Part shown: positions 16,554 to 27,244 of the stretch, in pieces
Layout of the letters: each line of letters opens with the position of its first letter
Numbering within the stretch: position 1 is the first letter of the stretch
From: an uncultured Arenicella sp.
Lineage (GTDB): Bacteria; Pseudomonadota; Gammaproteobacteria; Arenicellales; Arenicellaceae
Length of the DNA stretch: 64,000 nt
Direction of reading: 5' to 3'
Assembly (NCBI GenBank): GCA_937974565.1
Contig: CALJWL010000017.1
Coordinates: 1 to 64,000 of the forward strand
Notes under the pieces: generated by a model
Seen by the model: only the letters and a program-made list of their open reading frames with translations
Database searches by the model: none
What the model was told of the DNA's origin: nothing
Position numbers and translations under genes: made by a program

Positions 16554-16629
16554 GTGATGGTGTTGAAGTTTACGTAGGTAGAAAATTCCTTAAATTATTA
16601 TGATGCGGGCTGTAGGGTAGGATGAAGTG

Positions 16630-16791
16630 ATGAAAATAGATAACGGCATACGGGCGTTGACGAACCCTGAAATAGCTTTAATGCACCGTGTGTCACCATC
16701 ATTGACTGCACTAATGACGAATTGGGCTTTTCCTTCAGATTTTGCAGATGGAGCGGCGGTGGCGTTAAAAAGCAGCTGGTGCCACTGTTAA
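16630..16791 (+). CDS. possible 53-residue protein, unrecognised
   Basis: An ATG at 16630 with AGGATGAAG upstream opens 53 codons (MKIDNGIRALTNPEIALMHR...). It has no signal, membrane segment or family resemblance that I can see. It lies in the 340-bp gap between the RDD gene and the next gene and may be chance or a fragment. Nothing else is visible in that gap. Confidence 0.2.
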   Translation: MKIDNGIRALTNPEIALMHRVSPSLTALMTNWAFPSDFADGAAVALKSSWCHC

Positions 16792-16894
16792 TAGAATAAT
16801 GATAAGCTGAGCATTAGAAACCATACTTTGACTTGCCTTGTTTGGTAGAGAGGGTAAGTTAAGTCATTTAAGCTTATAAACTGACTTTCTTAAA

Positions 16895-17392
16895 ATGAAC
16901 TTCTTTAAAAATAAATACGTTATTGCAATCATTGTCATTGCACTGGTCTTGGCTTTATTGACTTACTTGTTAATGGACTCTTCAGTAAAAGAGAGGCCGC
17001 AGGCGGCCATTGATAACCAATCATACCCATTGGTTGCCAAACCTAATTGTCGTTACAGCAGCGGAGAGTGTGAGCTTCATAATTTATCGTTTGATGCAAA
17101 ATTGACCGTTAATTTGGAAGAAAAACGCATTTACCTAACGGCATCTGCCCCTTTGAAAAATGCAATGATGGGGTTTGTGGATCAAAATGGCACGGAAGTA
17201 GCTCCAACTCAGATGTTACCCAAAGGCGATGATAATAAACAGTGGTTTATGGAAATGTCAGTGGAAGCCGGTGAGAACTCGATCGTGAGAGTGGTTTTGC
17301 AAGCTAATAATGCCCTTTACTTTGCTGACACCTCGCTGCAGTTTGCCTCCTACCAGGCTGCTGTTGATGAAAGTTCCAGAAAGAATCAATAA
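16895..17392 (+). CDS. single-pass membrane protein with periplasmic domain, unknown function
   Basis: A 165-residue protein not assigned to a family. Residues about 7-28 form one transmembrane anchor. The rest is a periplasmic beta-rich domain with [20 protein letters not shown], whose two cysteines could pair, then strands ending in [10 protein letters not shown]. The overall look (FixH/CopC-like immunoglobulin strand pattern) suggests a small sandwich domain, without motif support. It stops 70 bp before the acs start, so the two could share a transcript. Confidence 0.6.
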   Translation: MNFFKNKYVIAIIVIALVLALLTYLLMDSSVKERPQAAIDNQSYPLVAKPNCRYSSGECELHNLSFDAKLTVNLEEKRIYLTASAPLKNAMMGFVDQNGTEVAPTQMLPKGDDNKQWFMEMSVEAGENSIVRVVLQANNALYFADTSLQFASYQAAVDESSRKNQ

Positions 17393-17462
17393 AGCGAATT
17401 TAAAAACAAGGCACGAAAATATATTCCTGAAAATAACTAAAAACCTCAAAGATAAAACGTTT

Positions 17463-19394
17463 ATGACCGATACATCCATTTACCCTGTTTTTGATTCCGT
17501 TAAGAAGACCACGCATCTCAACAAAGCACAGTATCAAGAGATGTATCAGCGGTCTTTGGACGACCCTGATGGTTTTTGGGGGGAACAAGCAGAGTCAAAC
17601 CTGCAATGGTATGAAAAATGGCACAAGGTGAGCGAATATGATTTTAACTCCGCTTATATTAAATGGTTTCAGGGGGGTAAGTTAAATGTGTCGGTCAATT
17701 GCATTGATCGTCATTTAACCAACAGGGCTGACCAAACGGCTATTATATGGGAGGGCGATGACCCCACACAGAGTGATAATATCAGCTATCAAAAGTTGCA
17801 CGACGAAGTGTGTAAGCTCTCGAATGCAATGCGATCAAAAGGCGTGAAGAAGGGCGATCGTGTCTGTCTTTATATGCCGATGATTCCTGAGGCAATTTAT
17901 GCCATGTTAGCTTGCACGCGAATTGGCGCGATTCATTCTGTGGTTTTTGGTGGCTTTTCTCCGGACGCTCTTAGGGGGCGAATCAACGATTCGGAGTGCA
18001 AGATGGTCATTACCGCTGATGAAGGGGTGCGCGGTGCTAAGTCGATTCCACTCAAAGCCAATGTAGATGAAGCGTGTAAAGAGACTCCATCTATTGAAAG
18101 CGTCTTAGTGTGTAAAGTAACAGGTAATAATATTGGCTGGCAAGATGGGCGAGATCACTGGTATGACAAGGTCGTGGCTGATCAAGCGACAACGTGTGAG
18201 CCAGAGGTGATGGATGCCGAAGACCCAATGTTTATATTATACACTTCTGGTTCAACTGGCGCGCCAAAAGGCGTAATGCATACCACCGGTGGCTATTTAC
18301 TTTACGCCATGATGACCTTTAAATATGTCTTTGATTATCAAAATGGTGAAATATACTGGTGTACTGCCGATGTTGGTTGGATCACGGGCCACTCATATCT
18401 AACGTATGGGCCATTAGCTAATGGCGCAACAACGCTTATTTTTGAAGGAATACCGACTTACCCAGACGCAAGTCGTTTTTGGCAAGTAATAGATAAACAT
18501 CAAGTTAATATTTTCTACACCGCCCCTACTGCGCTGCGAGCCTTAATGGGGGCTGGTGACGAATACCTAAACACCACCAACAGAAACAGTCTTAGGATTC
18601 TTGGCACCGTAGGTGAACCAATCAATCCGGAGGCTTGGCAGTGGTACTTTCACAAAGTGGGCCATGAAAAGTGCCCGATTGTAGACACGTGGTGGCAAAC
18701 TGAAACTGGCGGCATTATGATTGTGCCATTACCGGGTGCAATAGATGCCAAACCTGGCTCGGCAACGCTGCCATTTTTTGGTGTAGAGCCTGTGCTACTT
18801 GACGACGAAGGTTGTGTGTTAGAAGGCGCAACGTCTGGCAATCTAGCTTTGTCACGCTCATGGCCAGGTCAAATGCGCGGGGTTTATAATAACCCTAAGC
18901 GTTTTCATGAAGCGTACTTTGCGATGTACCCAGGTTATTACTTTACTGGCGATGGCTGCCGTCGAGATGCCGATGGATATTACTGGATTACAGGTCGTGT
19001 TGATGACGTAATAAATGTCTCTGGCCACCGTATGGGTACGGCTGAAGTTGAGAGTGCGTTAGTGTTGCATGAGGCCGTTTCTGAAGCGGCCGTGGTTGGT
19101 TACCCGCATGAAATAAAAGGCCAAGGTATATACGCCTATGTGACTTTGATGGCAGGACAAAACTACACCAATCAATTAAAAGACGAATTAGTAAAACACG
19201 TGCGCAAGGAAATTGGGCCCGTTGCCACACCTGACGTTATACATTGGGCCCCGGGTTTACCGAAGACTCGCTCTGGTAAAATTATGCGTCGTATTTTGCG
19301 TAAAATTGCAGAAACGGATTACAGCAACATGGGCGACACGAGTACGCTGGCCGACCCATCTGTGGTTGAAGATCTGATCGGCAGTCGGTCTTAA
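17463..19394 (+). CDS. acs: acetyl-CoA synthetase
   Basis: This AMP-forming enzyme turns acetate, ATP and CoA into acetyl-CoA. Starting at the ATG at 17463 gives 643 residues, close to E. coli Acs (652); an open frame upstream overlaps the preceding gene and lacks homology. Motifs are [66 protein letters not shown], and the C-terminal TRSGKIMRR with the lysine that is usually acetylated for control. No sigma-54 or CRP site could be identified. Confidence 0.95.
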   Translation: MTDTSIYPVFDSVKKTTHLNKAQYQEMYQRSLDDPDGFWGEQAESNLQWYEKWHKVSEYDFNSAYIKWFQGGKLNVSVNCIDRHLTNRADQTAIIWEGDDPTQSDNISYQKLHDEVCKLSNAMRSKGVKKGDRVCLYMPMIPEAIYAMLACTRIGAIHSVVFGGFSPDALRGRINDSECKMVITADEGVRGAKSIPLKANVDEACKETPSIESVLVCKVTGNNIGWQDGRDHWYDKVVADQATTCEPEVMDAEDPMFILYTSGSTGAPKGVMHTTGGYLLYAMMTFKYVFDYQNGEIYWCTADVGWITGHSYLTYGPLANGATTLIFEGIPTYPDASRFWQVIDKHQVNIFYTAPTALRALMGAGDEYLNTTNRNSLRILGTVGEPINPEAWQWYFHKVGHEKCPIVDTWWQTETGGIMIVPLPGAIDAKPGSATLPFFGVEPVLLDDEGCVLEGATSGNLALSRSWPGQMRGVYNNPKRFHEAYFAMYPGYYFTGDGCRRDADGYYWITGRVDDVINVSGHRMGTAEVESALVLHEAVSEAAVVGYPHEIKGQGIYAYVTLMAGQNYTNQLKDELVKHVRKEIGPVATPDVIHWAPGLPKTRSGKIMRRILRKIAETDYSNMGDTSTLADPSVVEDLIGSRS

Positions 19395-19845
19395 TGTTAT
19401 TGCCGTTGCTTAACGCTGAAACCAACGGATAGATAAGCCAATGATATTGTGCATTGAAGGTGGCTACAGAAAGGGTATGAAGCTTTTTCATTGAGTCTAT
19501 TTAAACCCCATCGGTTATGATGGGCGGTGTGGTCATTTAGGTAATGATTACGTAAAAGTCGATATAATGTCTTGTGTTAACGATCGTACTCTGTGTTGTG
19601 ATCATTTTGCCTCTGTAATGCATAATTCTTTAAATTATAGGGCCACCTTAGGTGGCCGCAGTGGGCATCACAAGCCAAAGCCATTCGCCTTTTTGACTCA
19701 AGATGAACCGTGAACAAACATGATAGCTATGTGGGGGGGGGAATGCTGAAACTTAGCCCTATGCAGTGTAACGCAGTTAACATGGAACTAAGGAAATTCT
19801 GAAAACGGCAACGCAAATTTTAAAAAATCTGGAGAATAATGAACT
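19395..19845. other. intergenic region with inverted repeat and G-tract
   Basis: These 451 bp carry no supported gene. There is a perfect 7-bp inverted repeat with a TTA loop at 19641-19657 (GGCCACC/GGTGGCC), possibly a weak terminator for acs. A run of nine G at 19733-19741 is long for this moderate-GC sequence. The next gene has GGAG a few bases before its ATG at 19846. Confidence 0.45.
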
Positions 19846-20367
19846 ATGACAATATCACTTTATGATGTGAGTGTTGGATCATTCTTGCAAACCGTATCAG
19901 GTGTGGAATGTGTATTAAAAAAAGGCGCCGAATTCGCTGAAGCCAATGGCATTAACCCAGATACCTATGTGGGACTCAAAGTGCATGAAAGTATGCTGCC
20001 GATGCTCTTTCAAATTGTCTGTATTCCCTTGCATTCAATTCAAGCCATAAGAGGGGTTGAAGAAGGCGTGTTTTCGCCGCCCAAAGAGCTACAACAAACC
20101 GATTATGCCGGGTTGCAAAAAATAGTGTCTGGTACGAAGGAGGCACTAAAAGATATAACGTCAAAACACGTCAATTCACTGGCTGGAAAGCCTGTAATAT
20201 TCAAAATGGGAGACTTAGAAATACCCTTCACGGCGGAAAATTTCATTATGTCTTTTTCGCTGCCCAACTTGAACTTTCATGCAGCTACGGCTTACGACTT
20301 ACTTCGAAGCGAAGGAGTGCCGTTAGAGAAGGTCGACTTTTTGGGGAAAATGCGGGTGGGTTTTTAA
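19846..20367 (+). CDS. DUF1993 family protein
   Basis: A 173-residue cytosolic helical protein. The N-terminus (MTISLYDVSVGSFLQTVSGV), the central MLPMLFQI and LHSIQAIRGVE, and the C-terminal FIMSFSLPNLNFHAATAYDLLR are typical of DUF1993, a DinB-like four-helix group of unknown function. The conserved His near the end (NFHAATAYD) fits a possible metal site. The following SDR gene starts 52 bp downstream in the same direction and may be co-transcribed. Confidence 0.85.
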   Translation: MTISLYDVSVGSFLQTVSGVECVLKKGAEFAEANGINPDTYVGLKVHESMLPMLFQIVCIPLHSIQAIRGVEEGVFSPPKELQQTDYAGLQKIVSGTKEALKDITSKHVNSLAGKPVIFKMGDLEIPFTAENFIMSFSLPNLNFHAATAYDLLRSEGVPLEKVDFLGKMRVGF

Positions 20368-20419
20368 TGGTTTTAGATGTAAAAGTTTTCAGTTGTAAAT
20401 AATAAATTAGGACAAAAAT

Positions 20420-21184
20420 ATGACCACAACGTTGTTTAATTTAACTGGTAAGATCGCATTAGTCACGGGAGCCAGCCGAGGGATAGGAGAATCCATCGCC
20501 AAATTGTTGGCAGAGCAGGGTGCGCATGTGATTGTATCAAGTCGGCGTGCGGAATCTTGCGATGATGTGGTGAATGCCATCACAGCGGCAGGCGGCTCCG
20601 CTGAAACTATGGCGTGTCATATTGGTGAAATGGACGACATAACGCGCACCTTTGCCAACATTAAAGATCAGTATGGTCGGTTGGATGTTTTGGTGAATAA
20701 CGCAGCAGCCAATCCGTATTTTGGACATATCTTAGACACCGACTTAGGGGCTTATAACAAGACCGTTGATGTGAATGTTCGTGGTTATTTCTTTATGTCT
20801 ATCGAAGGCGCTAAGTTAATGAGAGAAAACGGCGGAGGCAGTATTATTAATACCGCCTCAATCAACGGTTTACAGCCCGGGGTTAGCCAAGGAATTTACT
20901 CAATCACTAAAGGGGCTGTGATCAATATGACCAAATCATTCGCCAAAGAGTGTGCGCAATTTAATATTCGAGTTAACGCGTTGTTACCCGGCCTAACCAA
21001 AACTAAGTTTGCCAGTGCGTTATTTGAAAATGAAAAGATGCATAAAATGGCGATGTCAACCATTCCGATGGCCAGACACGCTGAGCCTGATGAAATGGCC
21101 GGCACAGTACTGTATTTGGCGTCTGATGCCAGCAGTTATACAACCGGTGAGGCTATCGTCGTTGATGGTGGGTTCACAATTTAG
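20420..21184 (+). CDS. short-chain dehydrogenase/reductase (classical SDR)
   Basis: A 254-residue Rossmann-fold NAD(P) oxidoreductase. It shows the cofactor motif TGASRGIG, NNAAANP (equivalent of NNAG) and the catalytic Ser in INTASINGLQPG. The catalytic motif is Y-S-I-T-K in GIYSITKGAV, followed by RVNALLPGLTKTKF and a C-terminal TTGEAIVVDGGFTI. Arg after the first glycine motif and the SSRRAES segment suggest NADP preference. The substrate is unknown; the protein resembles 3-oxoacyl-ACP reductase-like and plant SDR2-type enzymes in general form. Confidence 0.88.
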   Translation: MTTTLFNLTGKIALVTGASRGIGESIAKLLAEQGAHVIVSSRRAESCDDVVNAITAAGGSAETMACHIGEMDDITRTFANIKDQYGRLDVLVNNAAANPYFGHILDTDLGAYNKTVDVNVRGYFFMSIEGAKLMRENGGGSIINTASINGLQPGVSQGIYSITKGAVINMTKSFAKECAQFNIRVNALLPGLTKTKFASALFENEKMHKMAMSTIPMARHAEPDEMAGTVLYLASDASSYTTGEAIVVDGGFTI

Positions 21185-21328
21185 TTGAACCGGTGGGGCC
21201 CTCATTTGTTGCTCTGCTGCCAAACATGGCAAAAGCAGTGAACGTATAAAGGCCCTGCAGGTAAAACTGATTAAACCCAGACCTCAGTGTCAAATAGTCT
21301 CTAGATTAAGCTCTCTTGGAGATTCAGT

Positions 21329-22420
21329 GTGTTAAAAGCACTTAGATTATTAGGTTTTATACTCGTGACTGGAGTGGCCTACCTATTGATGTGGCCCGTG
21401 CCCATCGAGCCCAAAGTATGGGAGCCAAGCACAGATCCTGGCTATACCGGAGATTTCGAAAAAAATAGCCGTTTGGAGTCCTTTAAGCCATTAACGATGG
21501 GCGATAAGACGGGGCCGGAGGCGGCTGTTCTGAGCCCTGATGGGGACGTCATTGCCACCTCTCATGAAGGCTGGTTGGTCCGTTTTAAAAATGGAACTGA
21601 AAACGCGACCCCGTGGGTAGAAGTGGGTGGGCGCCCTCTGGGGTTAGATCAAGACTCATTTGGCAATATTTGGGTGGCAAACGCTTACAGTGGTCTACAA
21701 AAAGTGACGCCTGACGGAGTGGTTACGGTGGAACTTGCTGAGGTCGCTGGTACTAAAATTGGTTATGCCGACGACGTGGCTGTCGCTAACAATAATAAAA
21801 TTTATTTTAGTGATGCAACCACCCGGTTTCATGCTCAAGACTGGGGTGGTACCTTGCCCGCGAGTATTTTAGACATCGTTGAACACGGTGAAACGGGGCG
21901 CATTATTGAGTATAACCCCGTCACCGGAGACGCGAGCGTGGTGTTAAGTGGTCTGAATTTTGCTAATGGTGTCGCCGCTGACCCTGATGGCGAATTCATA
22001 TTAGTCAACGAAACAGGTAAGTATCAAGTTTGGAAATATTGGCTAAAAGGACCTAGAAAAGGGCAGAGTGACGTTGTCTTGAGTGGTTTGCCGGGTTTTC
22101 CAGATAATGTGAGTGCAGGAAAGGATGGGGTATTTTGGGTGGGGGTAATGAGCCCAAGGTCGGCGGATATAGATAAGCTCGCGACTAAGCCATTTTGGCG
22201 TAAAGTTATTCTTCGTTTACCAGAACCAATGAAACCTCAGCCTCAAGATTATGGAATGGTGTTAGGAATCAGTGGTGACGGTGAAGTGGTGCATAATTTA
22301 CAGGCACCCAACGGCGCGCTTTACGCCACTACGGGCGTGTTGGAAACCACGGGTGATATTTATGTCACCAGTTTAACCGCGCCTTTTTTGGCAAAAATAA
22401 GCAAAGAAGCTCTTAAGTAA
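21329..22420 (+). CDS. SMP-30/strictosidine-synthase-like beta-propeller protein
   Basis: A 363-residue protein with an N-terminal hydrophobic segment (about residues 5-21) that anchors or exports it. Its propeller motifs include PLGLDQDSFGNIWVANAYSG, YADDVAVANNNKIYFSDAT, LNFANGVAADPDGEFILVNE and GFPDNVSAGKDGVFWVG, characteristic of the strictosidine synthase-like/APMAP branch of the gluconolactonase superfamily. Bacterial members probably act as lactonases or esterases. The start is GTG at 21329, with TTGGAG 11 bases upstream. Confidence 0.8.
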   Translation: MLKALRLLGFILVTGVAYLLMWPVPIEPKVWEPSTDPGYTGDFEKNSRLESFKPLTMGDKTGPEAAVLSPDGDVIATSHEGWLVRFKNGTENATPWVEVGGRPLGLDQDSFGNIWVANAYSGLQKVTPDGVVTVELAEVAGTKIGYADDVAVANNNKIYFSDATTRFHAQDWGGTLPASILDIVEHGETGRIIEYNPVTGDASVVLSGLNFANGVAADPDGEFILVNETGKYQVWKYWLKGPRKGQSDVVLSGLPGFPDNVSAGKDGVFWVGVMSPRSADIDKLATKPFWRKVILRLPEPMKPQPQDYGMVLGISGDGEVVHNLQAPNGALYATTGVLETTGDIYVTSLTAPFLAKISKEALK

Positions 22421-22452
22421 TTGAGTGAAAGTGATTTCCTTAATCGGCCAAT

Positions 22453-23211
22453 TTAGCTGATATCAATGGGGGGGCGACTTGCTGAATGAGTGCCGCTAAT
22501 GGCCGTGGTGTTCTCGTTGTGATAGGTAAATACGGCGGAATATTTAGGGTGTTCAGTGACATTCTTGCCCGCGGCATGAAAACAATGAGCGCTGAACAAT
22601 AAAACATCCCCAGTTGCGAGTTCGACCAGGCGTTGAGTATCAAGTCGTGACTTATTATCAATGTGATCGGGAATCAAAAATTGGGCTGAGTCCAGTGCTT
22701 CTTTGCGTACATCCCAGCGGTGTGACCCAGGCAGCACCTTCATGCAACCATTTTCTTCCGCTTCATCCCCAAGGGCGGCCCATGCATTAATCAAGTACTT
22801 GTTGTCAAAATTCCAATACCGAGTGTCACGGTGCCAATGTGTTATTGAACTGAATTGCGGTAGTTTTGTCATGACGCAGTTGTGATGGTTAGGGCTCAAA
22901 TAAAGCGCATCGCCCCCCAGAATTTGTTTAATGGCCTCGGTTATGACTGGTGTTGTAGCTACATTGGCCAGATGGCTGGAGCGCTGAAAAGCCATTTTCA
23001 GACGTCGGATAGTTTGTCCCCCTCTTGAGCTTTCATTAAGTGGGGCTCCTGGATATTGAACATCGGCTTCAAGCTCAAAAGGCGCTATTCGGTGTTGCAA
23101 ATGATCATTTATAAGCCGGTGCAACCGATCGATGGTTTCTGAGGCGAATACACGAGGTAAGATCAGATAACCGTCTATCTTAAATTGCTGTATCTGGGCG
23201 TGTGTTAGCAT
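22453..23211 (-). CDS. phytanoyl-CoA dioxygenase (PhyH) family protein
   Basis: A 252-residue Fe(II)/2-oxoglutarate oxygenase. The iron ligands are seen in THWHRDTRYW (H-x-D) and in HCFHAAGKN (distal His). The 2-oxoglutarate-binding Arg would be further on, but the C-terminal ATG-DVLLFSAH stretch is followed by only about 40 residues. KVLPGSHRWD is a hallmark of PhyH proteins. Substrates in this family range from phytanoyl-CoA to ectoine and small natural products; here it is unknown. It is convergent with the SMP-30-like gene. Confidence 0.85.
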   Translation of the reverse strand: MLTHAQIQQFKIDGYLILPRVFASETIDRLHRLINDHLQHRIAPFELEADVQYPGAPLNESSRGGQTIRRLKMAFQRSSHLANVATTPVITEAIKQILGGDALYLSPNHHNCVMTKLPQFSSITHWHRDTRYWNFDNKYLINAWAALGDEAEENGCMKVLPGSHRWDVRKEALDSAQFLIPDHIDNKSRLDTQRLVELATGDVLLFSAHCFHAAGKNVTEHPKYSAVFTYHNENTTAISGTHSASRPPIDIS

Positions 23212-23675
23212 GCTGGTTTTCTCGAAGCTGGTTAGCTGGAATTTGTGCGGTTAAAAACCGCATTTATGACAAACAATCATGAAACAATGGTTTTAACCGG
23301 ATCGATTTTAACTTACTCTTAAGGATTGGCCTAAACATTAAAGTAAACGTGACTTTTGGCTCTCGCGAGACAACAACAGAACCATCTAAACGCTGACAAA
23401 ACGACAGAGTTCATTAGGGTTAACACGCGCCGCTGAATCGCCAAAGCAAATCGAGTTAAATAAAGGGTAAGGTGATTACCCCTATGTCATTTTAACTACG
23501 ACCCTTGTAGGTTTGAGCTAGCTTAAGCGTGTCATTCAATATTGACTGAGTTGGGCCTCGTTTACTAAACTTTCATGAATTAACGTGCGATTTAGCAACT
23601 GAATCTAATAACTCTATTTATTAACGTAAAGCATGTCGAATAAGTACGATAAAACTCGGTCAGCGAAGGACCATA
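23212..23675. promoter_or_regulatory. divergent intergenic region before smc
   Basis: These 464 bp separate the divergent PhyH and smc genes and must hold both promoters. GAAGGA lies about eight bases before the smc ATG. No tRNA, small ORF with a convincing start or repeat was seen. Confidence 0.4.
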
Positions 23676-26600
23676 ATGCGCTTAAAACACATTAAACTTT
23701 CAGGCTTTAAATCGTTTGTAGACACGACTAAAGTGTCTGTGCCCAATAACCTAATTGGTATTGTCGGGCCGAATGGTTGTGGTAAGTCAAATGTCATCGA
23801 TGCCATTCGCTGGGTGATGGGGGAGTCGTCTGCGAAGAATTTGCGTGGCGACAGTATGGAAGACGTTATTTTTAACGGTTCAGCGGCTCGTAAACCGGTG
23901 AATCGAGCCTACGTAGAATTGGTGTTTAATAACTCAGACGGCAGTGCGCCCGGTTCATGGGCGAAGTTTGCGGAAATCGCTATTCGACGTGAACTGACCA
24001 GAGAAGGCGGTTCCAAATACTTTATTAATAAAGGTCGTTGCCGCCGCAAAGACATTCAAGACATCTTCCTTGGGACAGGCCTGGGGCCACGATCGTATTC
24101 AATCATCGAGCAAGGCATGGTGGGACGAATTGTCGAGTCGAAGCCTGAAGACTTGCGTGTATTGATCGAAGAAGCGGCTGGCATTTCAAAGTACAAAGAA
24201 CGACGTCGTGAAACGGAGAACCGCATTCGTCATACGCGTGATAATCTCAGTCGGGTCGAAGATATTGTTGGTGAGCTTGAATCACAATTGCGACGACTAA
24301 AACGCCAAGCCAATGAAGCTGAACGTTATAAAAAGCTCAAAGAAGAGCAGCGAGAGTTGGATGCCACACTTAAAACATTGCGTTGGTCTAGCCTGCACGA
24401 GCAAGTAAAAGCCAAAGACGTCGAACTGGAACGCTTGCAAACCGAATTTGAAGGTCAAGTGGCAGAGCAACGAGATGTTGAGTCACAAATAGAAGCCATG
24501 CGCCAAGAGCAGGCTGAACTGACGGAAGCACTCAACGCAGTGCAAGCCGAGTATTATGGAGTTGGTGGTGAGATTGCAGCTTTGGAGCAATCCATTGAGC
24601 ATACTCGTGTTACTCGTCAACAGCAGCAAGAGGAGTTTAATCGTCTTGCTGAGACCGAACGAGAAGCTCAGCAACATCTGGAAATGGACCAAGCTCGTCT
24701 AGAAGAAGCGGAGACAGTGCAACTCGAACTTGAGCCAATGGTGGAAGAGTTGGCCGAGGCCTATGAGGTTGCTCTGGCTAAATTTCAGCAAGCAGATGAA
24801 GAATTTCAGGCCTGGCAAGAAGAATGGCAACAACTTAATCGTGATGCGGCTGACCCAGAGCGTGAGCGCGAGGTTCAATCCACGCGAATTGAAGAGCAGC
24901 AACGGCAGATACACCACTTTACGCAGCGCAGTGAACAAGTGGCTACTACGTTGGCTGATATCGAAGAAAAGTTAAATTTTGAAGAGATTCAACGGTTAAA
25001 GGAGTCTGTTGAGACGATCGATGAAGAGTGTTCAGAACTCGAAACTTCGTTGCAAGAGCAAGATCAACAAGTGGTGTCTATGCGCTCTGAACTTGATGAG
25101 AGCCGTGAGCGTTATAACCTTGTGCGTCATAAACTACAAGATGATTCAGCGCAGCTAAATTCACTTAAGGCATTGCAAGCGGCTGCGTTGGGTGAAGACA
25201 ATAAAGAAATTAATAATTGGATGCAGCGTCGTGGCATCAAAGACAATCAACGATTGGCTTCGCAATTAGACGTAAAAGGCGGTTGGGAACTAGCGGTAGA
25301 TACGGTATTAAGTCGTCAATTAAACGCTGTTTCTGTACAAAAACTAGAAGAATTGGCCAACGACTTCGATGATTTTAAAGACGGCCGTGTGTGGCTGGTG
25401 GATCAGAGTTCAGCGCCCATCGAGTCCAGTGGTAGCAAGTTGCCGGCCTTGGCTGATAAAGTGAGCGGAAAGAGCGTTCAAGTTGAAGGTTGGTTTTACG
25501 GTGTTTACGCGGCAGATAACGTGTCGGAAGCACTGGAGAAAAGACATCACTTAAGCGCTCACGAATCCATCGTAACGCGAGAAGGTTGCTGGCTTGGAAC
25601 CAACTGGGCCTCATTTGGTGTAGACAAAGCAGAAGGTGGGTTACTGCAGCGTGAGGCACAAATTGAAAAGCTAACGGATGCGGTCGATATTGCCAGTCAT
25701 GACCTGCAAAATATTCAGTCGCACGTAGAAACAGCACAAGCGAAAATCAAAGAGCTGGAAACAGCTCGCGAACAAAGCCGTAATGACTTTCGCAGTAAAT
25801 CGCATCAACGCAGTGAGTTGCGCAATAAACTCAGTGGTATTGAAGCGCGCAGCGCCGAGCTTCTGACTCAACGCGATAATTTAGTACTGGAACAGCAAGG
25901 TTTGGCTGACCAGTTAGCGGCCGCAAAAGACACCGTAAGCACGGCACAAAAATTGATGGAAGACGCTAAAGAATTGGCGATGAATTTTGAGGTCAGGCGC
26001 GAAGAGTTGACCAATCAGCGAGCTAATTTAGCATCAGAACTGGAAATCTCTCGAGGGCAAGAACGCAGTGCCCGTGATCAACGTCAATCGAAGCAAATTG
26101 AACTTGAGCGGGCACAATCCTCGAAAGCAAGTTTGGCGGAAAGCATTGCTCGTTTAACTCAACAGTTGCAAGGGCAGTCTGCTCGTCGAATTGAGTTAGC
26201 CTCATTGATTGAGAACGATGAAGACCCTACCGCGGAGCTGCGAGCGCAGCTTCAAGAGCTTCTGGAACGACGTTTGGGGGTGGAAGGTGAACTAACTAAA
26301 GCCCGCAACGAAATGACCGAGTTTGAAAACCAGATGAAAAGCGCAGATCAAGCGCGCTTGGGGTTTGATCGTAAGTCACAAAATGTACGTGATAGCTTAG
26401 AAAAAATACGCATGTCGCGACAGGAACTGTTAGTGCGCCGCGATACAATTTCCGAAGGTATGCAGAAGAATGAAGAGGAAATGCTGCTGTTGCAACAAAA
26501 TTTGCCAGAAGATTTTGACCTTATGCAAATTGAACAAAATTTGCAGAACGTGATTCGCAAAGTCGAGCGAATTGGTGCGGTTAATTTAGTGGCGATTGAT

Positions 26601-27185
26601 GAATATGAAGAGTGCTTAGAGCGCAAAGTTTATCTGGATAAACAACATGCAGATTTGACTGAGGCCATGGCCACATTAGAAGCGGCGATTAACAAAATTG
26701 ATAAAGAGACACGTTCTCGTTTTAAAGAAACTTTCGATTTGTTAAACGAGGGGTTTAAAGAGTTTTTCCCAAAACTGTTTGGCGGCGGCAGTGCCTATTT
26801 AGAGCTGACTGGCAATGACTTGCTTAATACGGGCGTTGGTGTAATGGCGCGCCCGCCAGGCAAACGCAACAGCACCATTCACCTTCTTTCAGGCGGGGAG
26901 AAGGCATTGACCGCTGTTTCACTGCTGTTTGCTTTTTTTGAATTAAATCCTGCACCATTTTGTGTATTAGATGAAGTGGACGCGCCGATGGACGATGCCA
27001 ATGTTGAGCGTTACGCTGGTGTGTTAAAACAACTGGGTGAGAAGACGCAACTGCTCTTTATTACGCACAATAAAATCACCATGGAAGTTGCTGATATTTT
27101 AGTTGGTGTGACCATGGCTGAGCCTGGAGTATCACGATTGGTGGCCGTTGATGTGGCTGAAGCCGCGGCTATGGTTGCGCAATAG
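23676..27185 (+). CDS. smc: chromosome segregation/condensin ATPase SMC
   Basis: SMC forms a V-shaped dimer that condenses and helps segregate the chromosome. The 1169 residues are full length. Walker A GPNGCGKSN lies at residues 31-39, a long coiled coil runs to about 500, the hinge covers about 510-660, and a second coil follows. The C-terminal head carries the signature LSGGEKAL near 1070 and Walker B FCVLDEVDAP near 1095. As in Pseudomonas it is followed by zipA and ligA. Many gammaproteobacteria use MukBEF instead, so its presence argues against the enterobacterial/vibrio branch. Confidence 0.97.
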   Translation: MRLKHIKLSGFKSFVDTTKVSVPNNLIGIVGPNGCGKSNVIDAIRWVMGESSAKNLRGDSMEDVIFNGSAARKPVNRAYVELVFNNSDGSAPGSWAKFAEIAIRRELTREGGSKYFINKGRCRRKDIQDIFLGTGLGPRSYSIIEQGMVGRIVESKPEDLRVLIEEAAGISKYKERRRETENRIRHTRDNLSRVEDIVGELESQLRRLKRQANEAERYKKLKEEQRELDATLKTLRWSSLHEQVKAKDVELERLQTEFEGQVAEQRDVESQIEAMRQEQAELTEALNAVQAEYYGVGGEIAALEQSIEHTRVTRQQQQEEFNRLAETEREAQQHLEMDQARLEEAETVQLELEPMVEELAEAYEVALAKFQQADEEFQAWQEEWQQLNRDAADPEREREVQSTRIEEQQRQIHHFTQRSEQVATTLADIEEKLNFEEIQRLKESVETIDEECSELETSLQEQDQQVVSMRSELDESRERYNLVRHKLQDDSAQLNSLKALQAAALGEDNKEINNWMQRRGIKDNQRLASQLDVKGGWELAVDTVLSRQLNAVSVQKLEELANDFDDFKDGRVWLVDQSSAPIESSGSKLPALADKVSGKSVQVEGWFYGVYAADNVSEALEKRHHLSAHESIVTREGCWLGTNWASFGVDKAEGGLLQREAQIEKLTDAVDIASHDLQNIQSHVETAQAKIKELETAREQSRNDFRSKSHQRSELRNKLSGIEARSAELLTQRDNLVLEQQGLADQLAAAKDTVSTAQKLMEDAKELAMNFEVRREELTNQRANLASELEISRGQERSARDQRQSKQIELERAQSSKASLAESIARLTQQLQGQSARRIELASLIENDEDPTAELRAQLQELLERRLGVEGELTKARNEMTEFENQMKSADQARLGFDRKSQNVRDSLEKIRMSRQELLVRRDTISEGMQKNEEEMLLLQQNLPEDFDLMQIEQNLQNVIRKVERIGAVNLVAIDEYEECLERKVYLDKQHADLTEAMATLEAAINKIDKETRSRFKETFDLLNEGFKEFFPKLFGGGSAYLELTGNDLLNTGVGVMARPPGKRNSTIHLLSGGEKALTAVSLLFAFFELNPAPFCVLDEVDAPMDDANVERYAGVLKQLGEKTQLLFITHNKITMEVADILVGVTMAEPGVSRLVAVDVAEAAAMVAQ

Positions 27186-27244
27186 GGTAGGGGATGATTT
27201 GCGTATATTCATGTTATTTATTAATCATTTATTGACCCCAAGCA

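Noticed and set aside
17310-17462. Upstream extension of acs overlapping the preceding gene
   Set aside because: Family length and the N-terminal sequence fit the ATG at 17463; the extension only reads another frame of the preceding gene.
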